Shown here: one piece after another, positions 10,220-21,727 of the stretch | How the letters are laid out: each line of letters begins with the position of its first letter | Position numbering within the stretch: position 1 is the stretch's first letter | Origin: Tetradesmus obliquus | Taxonomy: Eukaryota; Chlorophyta; Chlorophyceae; Sphaeropleales; Scenedesmaceae | Assembly: GCA_030272155.1 (NCBI GenBank) | Contig: CP126193.1 | Span: forward strand, 2,356,001-2,420,000 | Reading direction: 5' to 3' | Length of the DNA stretch: 64,000 nucleotides | Notes under the pieces: model-generated | Told to the model about the DNA's origin: nothing | The model's database searches: none | What the model saw: only the letters and a program-made list of their open reading frames with translations | Translations under genes and position numbers: made by a program

Positions 10220-13200
10220 ATGCAGCTGCTGCTCAAGTTGTTGCTGGCTGTAGCGTGCTGCATTCTGCTGTGCGCACCAGCAGCCAACATGCAGGGTGGC
10301 GCGCAGCATGTGCCTTGCCAGCCACAGTCCAGTGGAGCAGGTAAGGGCTTCATGTGATTTTTGCACTTCATGACCGCGTGATGCACTTGCTGGTCGCTGG
10401 CTGGCGGCGATCTATCATTTTAACGGCATACATTCTCACTCGATAAGTGCAGCGTGTCTGCCGTGTCTCCTGGAATCAATCAAAGCAACTGACCCCTCGT
10501 GCTTGTCATGCAGGTTGCAGGCGCACACTGAGCAGCACTGACAGCATTGCAGAGCCAATGCAGCAGCAGCAGCAGCAGCAACATCATCATTACAAGCGCC
10601 ACGTGCGGCCAAGCCTGCTCAGCAGACTGCTCAACTACTCTGCAGCTCACATAGCAGCAGGGCAGCCAGCCACGCCGCCAGCCACGCCCACACTCACCAC
10701 ACTGACTGGCGCCTCTGCACAGGCAGTACAACTGAAAGCTGCAGCAGTACAGGCGGCAGCTGCAGGCCCTGCAGCCACCAGTGCAGCTGCTCAATACTAC
10801 AGCACAGCAGCAGCAGCAGCACAGCAGGCAGCATCTTCAGCCAACGCTGCAGCTGCGATGCATGTGTACAGCTCTGACTTGGGTGGATCTTCAAATACAC
10901 CCAGTGAAGGCTGTGGGATGCTGACAGTTGAGAAGCTCGCAGCAGCTGCTTCGAACTTCACAGTGATGCTCATGGTCACTGATGCCAGCACAGCGCACGA
11001 TCTGCTGCACCACTGGCTAGGCAATGTGCAGGCAGCAGGTATTGATTACTACCTCATCGCAGCAGCGGATGATGCTACCAGTCAGCTGCTGGTGGAGCGG
11101 GGGCTGCAGGACAGGTGGGACTGAAGACTATTACAGTCACAGTTGTGCTGCTGCAGCAGCTGCTGCTGCTGCTGCTATTTGTGTGAATGCTGATTAAACT
11201 GCGGCGGCAACCAAGGTGCACACGTGCTGGCAGGAGTGACACTGTCACATACTGGTGTGCTTCAGAAGTTGTGTGCTGGCGCTGCGCTGCTGCGATGCGT
11301 GCTGCTGTTTGAGCTGTTGCTGTTATGTGGCTGCCAACCGCATGGCGCAGTGTGTAAGCTGGTGCTGGCTTGAGTGACATCGTGGCGGCTGCTGCTTGCT
11401 GTGTGCCTGCAGGTGTTACCGCCTAGCTGGCACCAGCCAGCACACTGAGAGCACGGGTGAGGTGCAGCAGACTGTACACAGCATCATTCTGGCCAGTTAA
11501 TGCCCTTGTCACATCTGCTTCGAGTTGACGCACCTGTCACATCTTTGAGTGACAAGTTACTTTAAGGGTGCCGCTTGCGCTGCATGCGGAGTACTCTGTG
11601 CTGAGGGACAGGTGGTCTTGAACACAGTGCCTGTGGGCGTTGCTCCATGGTACTTGCAACAGCATTGCCATAGGTGCCCTCCTGCAGAAGCAAACACCAT
11701 TCTGCATTGCAGCCGGCCGCAGCACCCATCTCACATAACCTATACAGCAACACGCCTGACATTTACGTGTGTGCGGCTGCCCGCGCCTGTGCCTGCTGTT
11801 GCTTGCTGCTGCTGTCTGCTGCAGGCTATGTGTGGGCTTCAGAGCCCTGGAAAGACGCCACCTGGCGCAAGGTGCCTGCAGTGCAGCAGCTGCTGGCGCT
11901 GGGTTACAATGTGCTGCTGTCAGACATAGACGTGATGTGGCTGGCTGACCCGCTGCCATACCTGACTGCTGTGACTCGTGAGGTGGGTGTGGTTTGTTGA
12001 ACGCCGCACTCAAATGCACCGCTTACACTGTTATTGCAGGCTGCTGCATGCTGGTCTGGGGTCTGGACCTTTGTAACAGTGCTGCTGCTGCTGCTGCTGC
12101 TACCAGGGTGATGCGCTACGATACGTCACTGTGTGACTTGCCAAGTCATCCAATGGATCATTGTGTGGCATGAATTCAACAATACTGATGCAAATTCCTC
12201 TGTCAACAATAACATTTTGATGTTTGCTGCAGGCTGACTTCCTGATCAGCTTGGATGGCCACCACACTGACAAGGCGCCAGGCGATGAGGGGCTGGAGGC
12301 CTTCCAGGCGCACCGCATGATGAACACGGGGGTGTACTACGCACGCGCACGCATACAGGGTAAGGCACACCATGCCAACATAACCGCAGTTGCTCCGATT
12401 CTTGCCTACACATGGTGGTAGCAGTGCGTCATGATTAACACGGGAGTCTCCTATGCATGCGCAAGGATACGGGGTCGGTCACACCAGGCCAACATCACAG
12501 CAGGCTCTCTGAACTTGGCTCATACGTGGTGGTAGGACTGCGTCTTGTCAAGCCGTTGTCCCTGTCTGTGTCGTGAGACAGTTGAACCCTGCTGCTGCTG
12601 CTGCAGTGCTGGACATGTACCGTGAGTGGCTGTCCTACAGGCGCGCCAACCATGACCAGGACGGCTTCAAGCTGATGGTGGCAGCAGGGGGCCCCGCTGA
12701 GAAGGTGCCCGGGCAGCCGCAGCTGGGCAGGCTGCTTGGAGGCAGGCTGGTGCTGGGCCACCTGCCGCTGTCAAGGTGGGAAGCAGCAGCAGCAGCTCTT
12801 GACAACACAGTGCCAGACAACTGCTGGTGGTGGCTGCCAGCTGAACTGTGGGTGCAAGACCCTGTTGTAGCAGCGCTGTGCGTGTTGCAGGCGCACACGT
12901 ATCCCTTGCAGTTGCACCTTCGGCATCGGTGGGTGTTTTGATTCGTTCTTATAAATCGTGGGATACCCACTGCTGCCGCTCCGCATTGCGACTGCCCGCC
13001 TGCCTGCCTGCCGCACAGTTTCATGCACAGCTACACCTACAGCGTCATGCAGCTGCACAAGCTCTCCAAAACCCCACCCTTCGAGGTCCACATGGTCTTC
13101 GGCTACGGCCACGCTGCCTCAAAGCTGTACAAGCTAAGAGATGCAGGCCTGGGGCATGACCCCTTAGATGGCGAGTATTACAACCCGCCAGGTGGCATGT

Positions 13201-13280
13201 TGAGTTTTGATCTGGTGCCGCCGCGGGTGCCGCCGGGCTTCAGCGGCTGGGCGGTGGAGGACCTGAGCTATACAGAGGTG

Positions 13281-13319
<39 letters not shown>

Positions 13320-14722
13320 GGTTGACAGGGAGGCTGCTGCTGCTGCAGGCATACGTTGTGTTGCACCACGACAGGCCAAGTCGACTTTGAATCTGTCCAA
13401 TGCTGGCAGAACACCAACCAGCAGGCTATCAGCTAGCTTGCAGCAACAGTGTGTACTAGCCAGCCAGCCGCTTGAATGCTGCAAGGCTCTGCCATCTAGT
13501 GTATGCATCACACTGCCACACTCATCACCCCCACTGCTGTCACTGCTGCTGCTACTGCTGTTTGCAGGACGACATGGAGGTGGCGCACAACCGCGCAATC
13601 GACCATCAGCTGCAGCAGCTGTACCACGCCCTGGGCTTAGCGCTGGCCCTCAACCGCACGCTGCTCATGCCTGCCATGGCCTGCCTGTGTGTGCGGGGCT
13701 GGTTCCCGAATGAGGCCTGCAGGCTGCCAGGGGACAGCCGCAGCAGCCTGCCTTTCCGCTGCACAGGAGACCAGGTGGGAAGGGTGGGAGGAGGATGGGA
13801 GGTGGTTGGCAGCACAGGCAGAGGATTGCTGCAGATGCTGCTTGCTAGTTGAGATAATTGTGTACAAGCAGCAGCGGCGCAGGCAAGATGCACCGATTGC
13901 ACTTACGGCGCACATGCAGCACGTACACACAGCATACCTGTTGCCCTGCCAATCCCAAACATGCTGCTGTTCTGCGAGGTAGAGTTGGGAATTTGCCATG
14001 CCAGTGCTGCATGAGTGCCGCATTGTGCTTGTGTTCCGCAACACGTCTTTGCAATAGCCGTTGCACAAAACTCCTTCCCATCTGGCCGCCTGCAGGTGTT
14101 TAACATTGAGGCGCTCATGCACCCCAACATCTCAGTGGCTGGCAGCGTGCTGCGCGTGCGGCCCCCGGGCTTTGCAGCAGACATCAGGCTGCCTCCCAGC
14201 CTGCAGCAGCAGCAGCAGCAAGGCCGGCTCACAGTCACGCCTGGACTGCCAGCATGCAAGGCAGTTGTGCGCAATGTAATCTGGCAACAGCGCAGGCTGG
14301 CACAATTTGAGCAGCTGCAGGTGCATCACCCATTTGAGATGACTGCAGCAGCAGCAGCAAGTACGCCAGCATGTGTAGAAGAGCAGCAGCTTCCAGAAGG
14401 TGGGAAGCAGCTAGTGATACCGATGGGCCACCCTGCAGAAACTGTTGCGAAGCTGCTGGGCAACTACTCGTCAGTTGCGTGGCTGCACTTGACGAATGTC
14501 ACTGCTGCTTTCAATGGGTTCAAAGCAGCTGAGAGTCAGCAGGCGTTTGAGGGTTTGCTGCGCACGCTCGTGGCGGAGTGGTGCTGCCGCAGCAGCAAGC
14601 GGCAGATGCTGTTGGGGGTGCCGAATGGTCACCTGCATCAGCTGAGGCCGTGGGGTTCACCGCAGCGGTTTTGTGCGAAGCGGCTGGATGTTGTGGACAA
14701 GGTGTACTCGTATTTCTGCTGA
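10220..14722 (+). CDS. XEG113: GT77 arabinosyltransferase, XEG113-like
   Basis: Nine exons, 10220-10340, 10514-11114, 11413-11456, 11825-11982, 12233-12359, 12607-12775, 13019-13277, 13568-13774 and 14096-14722, join in phase to 770 aa. Residues 1-23 form a signal peptide or signal anchor (MQLLLKLLLAVACCILLCA). A Gln/Ala-rich stem of about 150 residues follows, then the nucleotide-diphospho-sugar transferase core: GYNVLLSDIDVMWLADPLPY holds the DxD metal and sugar-nucleotide motif, then MMNTGVYYAR, YTYSVMQLHKL and HMVFGYGHAASK. XEG113 and its relatives add arabinose to hydroxyproline-rich cell-wall glycoproteins in the Golgi. That role fits an alga with a glycoprotein wall, but the substrate here is inferred. 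Identical gene at 59174-63676. Confidence 0.88.
12317..12545 (+). repeat. Tandem copy of XEG113 exon 5 end plus intron start
   Basis: The block starting ATGATGAACACGGG at 12317 recurs 114 bp later as ATGATTAACACGGG (12431), including the following intron sequence down to a TGGTGGTAG tail. In the second copy the donor GGTAAG has become GGTCGG, so it should not splice there. Confidence 0.85.
13282..13318 (+). repeat. CTG tract directly after a splice donor
   Basis: A run of about 12 CTG units begins five bases into XEG113 intron 7. Similar sense-strand CTG runs occur in many introns of the window. Confidence 0.9.
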
Positions 14723-15508
14723 TGATGCAGACAGCGCTGTGGTGGCGGTAGTGTGATGCTGAATGTTGGCTGCCAGTCAACAGACATTGTGTAACAGGAC
14801 GTTGCTATGGCTGAGACAGTAACATGACTACGATGATACGTTTTGAATATAAGTGTTGTCGATGCATGACTGCATGTGCCGTGTCGAATGCTGCTCTATG
14901 CAAATTGGTGCATCATGAAGTTCAAGGAGCAAGCCAGCAGAACGTTATGACCCTCCTTCATCACCTAGACATTTCGATGTCGGTTTTAAGCTGCAAGAAC
15001 ATGCCATGCATCGCTGTATGCAAGCCAGGCTGTAGCAGCTGCAGCAGCGTGTCACAGCATGTAGCAGCACGTCTGGCATGCCTCGCTTGAATGCATCATC
15101 AAGCATACGTTCGCCTGCAATTTGAATGCGAATGCTCTATGTGCAGCAGTGAACTTGGCCCTTCGAGGTGTGAGCATCGTCTGCTCTCCGGCCCAGAAAG
15201 CGGTACACAACATCACAGAACAAGATCTCAGACATGAATAAACTGTTTATCATCGTAAAGTAGCCAGCTATTGGTTTCGGCACGTGAGATGCCGATCAGT
15301 GGAACCTGTGCGTGTTACAAAGCAGAATGTGCTGCTTCCGGAGATCCGTTCTTGTCCTTGCCACAAACCTCTGACGTCAAGCCGCCTGTGGCACAGCACA
15401 GCACACACGTACTCTGTATACCGACAACAAACTCCACTTTGTTACTTGAAACCGTCAGCGGTATTAGCAGCCGTCCCGGGAACCTCCTACCAAACACGAC
15501 CGCTGACC
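14723..15508. other. Intergenic region XEG113 to secreted repeat protein
   Basis: Apart from the poly(A) motif I see no gene. The right half should contain the promoter and 5' UTR of the next gene. The duplicated block leaves the window at a point equivalent to 15046. Confidence 0.5.
14790..14794 (+). terminator. TGTAA polyadenylation motif of XEG113 gene
   Basis: TGTAA lies about 68 bp after the stop codon. It is the usual green-algal poly(A) signal. The copy is at 63744-63748. Confidence 0.55.
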
Positions 15509-17284
15509 ATGGCGAGGACAGCACTGATCGTCCTGGTGGCGCTGGTAAGTAGTCTATAGCTCTCCTTAGAGGCATTTTCATGGCGTTTGCTGCAAGCAGC
15601 ACAGCATGGTCACCACTTGGGAGAGGCTTGTTACAGGAGAAGGCATGGTCACCACTTGTCACTTTCCCACCACTCGACAAGTGTGGGCTAGAAGCTGCCA
15701 GACCACACGTTCTGCAAGCATCTGCCTTTTAGCACAGCGAAGCCGCGCTGCCTAGTTATCCAAAGCGTGGAGGTTATTCATATCAAGCCCCACCACCTGC
15801 CAACAGCTCGGCCTCCTTTTTGACACGTCTCAAATCTGCCATGCAGCTGGCATGTGCGGCACTGGCCACTTGCGCTGCTGAGCAGCAGCAGCCTACTCAG
15901 GCCAAGACAGGTGCTTCCCTTGCACACCCAATGCCAGCTCAGCCACTTGACAGCACAGTCAGGGATAGCGAGGACAACTTGGTGAAAAGGTGGGGCTTGC
16001 CGCAAGCAGAGCGGCGCGGCGCGGCGCGCGCTTGCCAAGTGTGACGTGCACAGTGCAGCTGCTGAAGCAACAGCTGATAGCATAGCAACGCTACACTGGC
16101 TTGGATTACACCGTCTGCAATAAATTGTTGCAGCATCAACGTCAGCATCTGTCACTGCTGCTAACTGCTGCTTCCCTTCCGGAGTGCTACGTGGCTTGTG
16201 CACAGCATGTCTTGTCATAACGTGTCATTGGTGCACTGCAGAGGTCTGTGGCTTCTGCCAAGATCACCAGCAGCTGCCACATCAAGCGCACAATCCCTTG
16301 GCGGGTTGTATTTGTCCTTATCTCTGCTGCTTTACTCGATCGCAGGGTCGAGAAGCCATTCTTTCCGGGTGGCAGGCGCATTCTGACGGAGCCAGATGCA
16401 TTTGGGGCTGCAGGTGAGCAGCTGCAGCACCACACAGCACCCTGATTAGTGCAGCAGCCCTGCAGCCCACACTCTCAATGCACAGAAGGCGCAGCCAGTG
16501 GCGATGTAGCAGCAGCAGCAGCAGTCAACGCAGCAGTCGCCGTACCCCTGCAATATGCAAACAATCATCAGCCAGGCAGCGCCATGGGCTTGCTGCATTG
16601 CATACCATCATGATGTCTGCTGAGCTGGCATCAACCAAGACCAAGCATGAACTCACTGTTTTTGTTCCTCAAAACTCCACGCTGCCCCGCGCAGACGACG
16701 CCCTGGAAGCCTCCCACGTGCGCAGCCTGGCTCAGGTGACAAAGCCAGGCAAGCCAAAGGAAGCAAAGGTTTCCGATGCTGCATCTATTTCTTTCAAGCG
16801 CCTGGAGAAAGGCTATGCTGTACAGAGCCAGGGCCGCAAGCTGGCTCAGGTCACCAAGCCAGGCAAGCCAAAGGAAGCAAAGGTTGCTGATGCTGCGTCG
16901 ATCTCTTTCAAGCGCCTGGAGAAAGGCTATGCTGTACAGAGCCAGGGCCGCAAGCTGGCTCAGGTCACCAAGCCAGGCAAGCCAAAGGAAGCAAAGGTTG
17001 CTGATGCTGCATCTATTTCTTTCAAGCGCCTGGAGAAAGGCTATGCTGTTCAGAGCCAGGGCCGCAAGCTGGCTCAGGTCACCAAGCCAGGCAAGCCAAA
17101 GGAAGCAAAGGTTGCTGATGCCGCGTCAATCTCTTTCAAGCGCCTGGAGAAGGGCTATGTTGTGCAGAGCCAGGGCCGCAAGCTGGCACAGACCAAGCCA
17201 GGCAAGCCAAAAGAGGCTAAGGTGTCTGATGCTGCATCCATCTCCTTCAAGCGCTTGGAGAAGGGCTATGCTGTGCGCCCCTAG
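15509..17284 (+). CDS. Secreted tandem-repeat protein, candidate amidated-peptide precursor
   Basis: My model has exons 15509-15544, 15847-15989, 16346-16413, 16486-16541 and 16625-17284, all in phase, giving 320 aa. The first two exons form a classic signal peptide, MARTALIVLVAL + LACAALATCAA. At the exon 2/3 joint the protein reads KR-VEKPFFPG-GRR. The last exon holds five 38-residue repeats, each with SISFKR-LEKGYAVQSQ-GRK; the fifth ends LEKGYAVRP. Dibasic sites and Gly-Arg-Lys/Gly-Arg-Arg are the signature of prohormones whose peptides are cut and C-terminally amidated. Peptides would be VEKPFFPG and four LEKGY(A/V)VQSQ. I recognise no family. A basic wall or matrix protein is the main alternative. 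The 16542-16624 intron is the weakest part of the model; the terminal repeat exon is certain. Confidence 0.65.
16727..17284 (+). repeat. Five 114-bp coding repeats
   Basis: Units start at 16727, 16841, 16955, 17069 and 17183 with exact 114-bp spacing. Units 2-4 are nearly identical in DNA, with mostly silent changes. The fifth lacks one codon (LAQTKPG instead of LAQVTKPG) and ends in the stop codon. The DNA similarity points to recent amplification or homogenisation. Confidence 0.95.
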
Positions 17285-18423
17285 GAGATATCAAGGTGGG
17301 TGGTGTGCTGAGCCGTCAGCAGGCGCCTGCCTGTCACACATGTGTTGGTGCAGCATGCGTAGTGTGTGTCTGCAGATGAGTACAGTCCAGCTGCAACCGA
17401 AAGTAACCGGTCAATAAACACGATGCAATATGACAGACTTGCACGGGCAGTTCCAAGCCCATCGGACAGATAGAGACTGGCAGCAACCTTTCAACAGTGT
17501 CATGTGTACAGGATCGGGTAGGTGAGCTATGTCTGAAGTGGTGCCACTTGTGGAGATGAATCATAATGTTGGATGCTGCGTGACCTTGCGGATCACAAGT
17601 AGTTTGATTCCATCTCTCATTGCTGCATGTTCTGCTGTTTGTATTGCAGGTCAGACTGTCAACACCCCATTTGAAGCCTGCAAGCGCTGGACACCGCATG
17701 AAGGCCGCAGCAGCACAAATGCAACCCCCGCGTGTTTATGCCCAAACACAACCCCCTGGTACGCCACGTGACGTGATCCCTCTCCTCAGCATAAACTTTG
17801 ATGTACATGGCGCGACCTTTCTGTTGCAGCACCCAGAGCCGATACGGTGCACTCCAGGTATCACACTTCTGAGTGCTTCGCTGCAGCCAGGTACCTGGCA
17901 TCAGCAGAGGTCTGCTTTCTCAGCCCTGCATGCATTGCTTGATGCATTGGTCAGATGTGTCCTGAGCCCCCTCCTTCACTGGTATGGCGAGTGAGCAATC
18001 AGTAGTCGTGTGTAGAAGTGGTATTGTGTGACAGTATAATAGCAAAGTTTGTGGCATCTACTGTTGCAGCATGCTGCATTTTAGCCGGAAGTTGATGTGC
18101 CGCGTACCTCCCATATGCCACATAGTCTTGAGCAGTGCTCGAGGCTGACTCTGTGTGCAGCATCTCAACTCGGCAGGCTCTGGTGGTGAGCATTATTGTG
18201 TGCAGTTTGTGAATCCGATCATTAGCACAACCAATCACTAGCATTGTGTGTATGTGTGTGCATGTGCACCCTGCCAACTGCAGCATGCAGTGGCACATTG
18301 TGATGGCACAGTGTGCTGTATTCCATGGCTGTTGAGTTCAACCATTCTATGGAGGAAGCAGCAGTTGTAGGTGTCACCAGCACCGGCTGCTTAGCTGATA
18401 CAGGTAGTACTATTGGTGTTATT

Positions 18424-18582
18424 ATCAGGATGTGTAGGTGTGCAGTGTTGGGGACAGTGCTGGCGTCATGTGCTGCGCATAAGCAGTGCTGCCACGCAAC
18501 ACTATCAGTGCTCGTATCAGGCTGTGTAGCTGTTCAGTTGCAGGGGCGGTGCTGGCATCTTGTGCTGCACATAAGCAGTGCT
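18424..18582 (+). repeat. Two diverged 92-bp tandem units
   Basis: ATCAGG(A/C)TGTGTAG... starts at 18424 and again at 18516. Both units end in ATAAGCAGTGCT (18490 and 18582). Confidence 0.85.
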
Positions 18583-19142
18583 ATCACACCGTAATTATGG
18601 TGCCTACATGGTGTAGGGCCCTTACATCCCTCCGGGAGCTGGGATTTGCAGGGCGTTGTGATCTGATCAGATTGCCCGTCGATTGATTTGAGCAGCAGTT
18701 GCGATGGTTGCAGCAGCTGAATGGGATAGCGGTCAGCCAGCTCTCCTGGCTGGATGTGCACGGCTCTGGACTGCCTGGCGGGCTTGCACAGCGTCTTTGC
18801 TGGTGGGACTCGTGGGCACATGGTGTGTGTATTGGCAGTGTATACGAAGTAGGTGTACGTGCTGCTTTGCATTGCGTTGGTGGTGCAGTGGTAGTAATCT
18901 AGTACTAATACGCCATGCATGGGCAGTGCTTCCATGTACTACTTGATGACTGAATGGAATGCTAAGCCCTGACGGGTGGCTCCTGCCAGCCTGGCATCAC
19001 AACACTTGATTGTGCATGACCAGCGTCCTTCGGGATCCTGGCTTTGTCTAGAATTCGTCATATTATTTGAGGTGTGCATCTGCCAGCCTGGACAGTGTCC
19101 CTGTTCACGTGGCTTGGTTGCTGGAGGAACTGTAGCCGGGCC

Positions 19143-19161
19143 CCTGCGGCAATGCCGCAGG
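19143..19161. other. Perfect inverted repeat, 8-bp stem and 3-nt loop
   Basis: CCTGCGGC-AAT-GCCGCAGG lies 244 bp past the aminotransferase stop codon and could be a hairpin in its 3' UTR. Function is unknown. Confidence 0.7.
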
Positions 19162-19404
19162 TTGAATTGGTAACATCGTGATGACAATGGTAATGGTAAT
19201 GAATGTGTCAGTTACCAGTTGAAACAAGTTGTGTTTCAAGCCAAAGCCTACTGCGCCAAGCATCTGCCATGTTGAACAGGGAAGATTGAAGACATGCTTT
19301 AGGCCCCTGCCTGTGCAAGGTGTACATGAAACCACCTGAATGCCAACAGAACCTCAAAATTCATACCAAGCACTTAAACCATGAAACTCTGCAAGACTGC
19401 AGCC

Positions 19405-19963
19405 TCACAGAGTCATGTCAGTCATGACCTGCAGCTCAGCTACCGCCTGCTGCAGCTGCTGCGTCATGCTGCTGCTGCCAGTGGCTGGAGCCTGCCAGGT
19501 TGAGCCATCCGGCAGCTGCACAGACGCCACTGGCTGTATGCCCCGCACACTGCAAGCAAGCAGGACCATGCAAGGCAGGCAGTGGAGCAGGCATCAGATG
19601 AGCAAGCCAGCCCGGCTAGCAGCAACATTGCATAAATTCGTCTTGACAGGTGTAACATGTGCGGTTCTTGTCTAAAAGTGCATAGCTTACTCTACATGTA
19701 TATCTAGATGTAAATTTAGACACCGCAAACCCACCAGTTGGTCAGGAAGGCCTCCCGCCACGCATGCCGCTGCTCCGGCCGCGCAGGCTGCTGCAGCACC
19801 CTCAGCTGCAGCTGCTGGCACGCCTGCAGCACGCGGGCCTGGCTGATGCCCGGCAGCGCAGCGTGCGCAGGCCCAGCTGTCAGCAGCACCAACCCTGCGG
19901 CGCTGCTGCTGCTGCTGCTGCTTGTAGCTGTGGTTTGACTCTCAAATTGCGCTCCTGCTACCT

Positions 19964-19997
<34 letters not shown>

Positions 19998-21683
19998 ATG
20001 ACCGGGCCGCTGCATCAGTGCTGCCTCATCTGCGATCACAAAGAAGTTTGAGACCAGCCCCTCAAGCAGCGCGCCGCTGCTGTCTGACAGCAGCACCTCA
20101 TCCGCGCCTGCCTGCTGCTTCAGCTGCTCCAGCGGCTGCCGCTGCAGTGCCCAGCCGCAGTGCTTGGCCTGCGCCAACTCCCTGGGGCCGCCCGCAACCA
20201 GCAGCTGAGGCAGGTAGGCGGCGCATCGGCAGGCAGGGAGCACAGGCAACGCAGGCAGTGCAGGCAGTCAGCACAGGCAGCACAGGCAGCACAGGCAGTG
20301 TGGCGGCAGCACTGTGTGTGGGTTGATGAGCACATGGCAGCATTGCTTGAAGGTGCGCAGTTGTGCATTCACCATGCCTAAAACTGTCATTCTACATGGT
20401 CAAGGCTGCTGGTGGTGGGAAGCGCCTGCGCTGGCTCCCTGGGGCCGCCTGCCACCAGCAGCTGGTGCCTGCAGGAGACAGTGAAGCAGGCCGCGCAAGG
20501 CAGGCGATCCAGGCCATGTGTTCAACCTGTTGTGGCTCATTCAAGATGGTGCCAGGACCCACATGTAACTATCCTCTCTCAATCCAGGCCGGCAGTGGAG
20601 GCAGGCAGGTGTGGACAGCAATTGTTGCCATTTCAAGAGAGGATGTGTGGCACTTGCAAGCAATGGAAAGCGTTGATGGTGGTAAAAGGTGCCGGACAGG
20701 AAATACAGCTGGTGCTTGGCTGGTGCCCCATTTACTGGTGGTAAAAAGTGCCGGAGGGAGTGAGCACACACCACCAGTGAGATGCATGCATGCATGTGAT
20801 GAGTAACAGCATTGCGTCACATGCTCTGTGCATGTAACCAAAATTCAGGCACTCCCTGTTGATCTGCAACCTTCAGGACTGGCATGAAGTGCACAAGGCT
20901 TTTGCAAACAGCACTTCACGTTTGGTTGGGCCGTGTTGGTGCAGCGTTGCATGCCCACCTTTGCTGGGCTTGGTGCTGCTGCAGATGGCACCTGCTTCGC
21001 CCACACCAGCACAGACAGTGGCGGGCACCCTGCACAGCATGCAGCAAGTGATAATGGATGCATCAGACCACTTGCAGGACAGTTGCCACCGCCACACCGC
21101 ATTGCAGCTAAACATCCGACATTCGCGTGTGCAGTGAGCTGCTGTGCGCGCACGCCCAATGTGCTTTCAGTGATTCAGTCCCTGCTCTTACAGACAAGCA
21201 GCTGTGTCACAGCAGGCTGTAGCAGCTGCAGCTGTGTGGCAGCAGGCTGCAGCAGCTGCAGCTGTGTGGCAGCTGGCTGTAGCGGCTGCAGCTGCAATGG
21301 TCTGTGGCTACAGCACGACATGCAAGGGTAGCGCCCAGCTCACCAGGCTGGCTTTCACTGCTGTCATGTTGTGGATCTGTGACCAGCACAGTCACCATGG
21401 CCTGCATCTGCTGCATTACAAGGGCAGCACAGCTGGAGTTCAGCACCTGGCCGACAACGGACTGTGTGCCTAGCTTCAGCAGACATGCATTCGACTGTCA
21501 GCTGCAGGGCTGTAAGCAATGCCCAGGCACAGATTGGCAGCTGCTGTTTTGCGGCTGCCATTGCACGCTACAGCCAATCCGGCAAGTTGCAATCCGAGAC
21601 CGGCTGTTCTTCAAGCATGTCATTGCAGACATACTGCTTCACCCAGCAGAGCTTCCCCAGGACGTACCTCTTGCTGGCTGGCT

Positions 21684-21727
<44 letters not shown>

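Larger units (their letters stand above)
1..15046. repeat. Large duplication, first copy (with internal deletion)
   Basis: Positions 1-2084 match 34366-36449 (offset 34365) and 2080-15046 match 51034-64000 (offset 48954). Spot alignment and the identical translation of every long ORF in both copies indicate essentially full identity. Copy 1 lacks the 14,584 bp lying between these blocks in copy 2. The match runs to both window edges, so the full length of the duplication is unknown. Either a very recent tandem duplication or a haplotype-duplication artefact of assembly would look like this. Confidence 0.95.
17285..19404. other. Gene-poor stretch
   Basis: Two plus-strand segments look like exons bounded by CAG and GT (about 17650-17759 and 17830-17859), but I could not build a gene from them. 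A short ORF near 18626-18686 faintly resembles a Mei2-type RRM. The rest holds 3' UTRs and repeats. Confidence 0.45.

Noticed and set aside
16346-16445. Continuous reading frame from 16248 through 16445 as one exon of the secreted repeat protein
   Set aside because: The acceptor at 16345/16346 has a good tract and joins exon 2 (phase 2) with a complete Arg codon, giving KR-VEKPFFPG. The longer exon is possible but needs a weaker acceptor.
18626-18686. ORF fragment LRELGFAGRCDLIRLPVD resembling the C-terminal RRM of Mei2-like proteins
   Set aside because: It ends in a stop directly after the match, and no continuation or upstream exons are seen. At best a relic.
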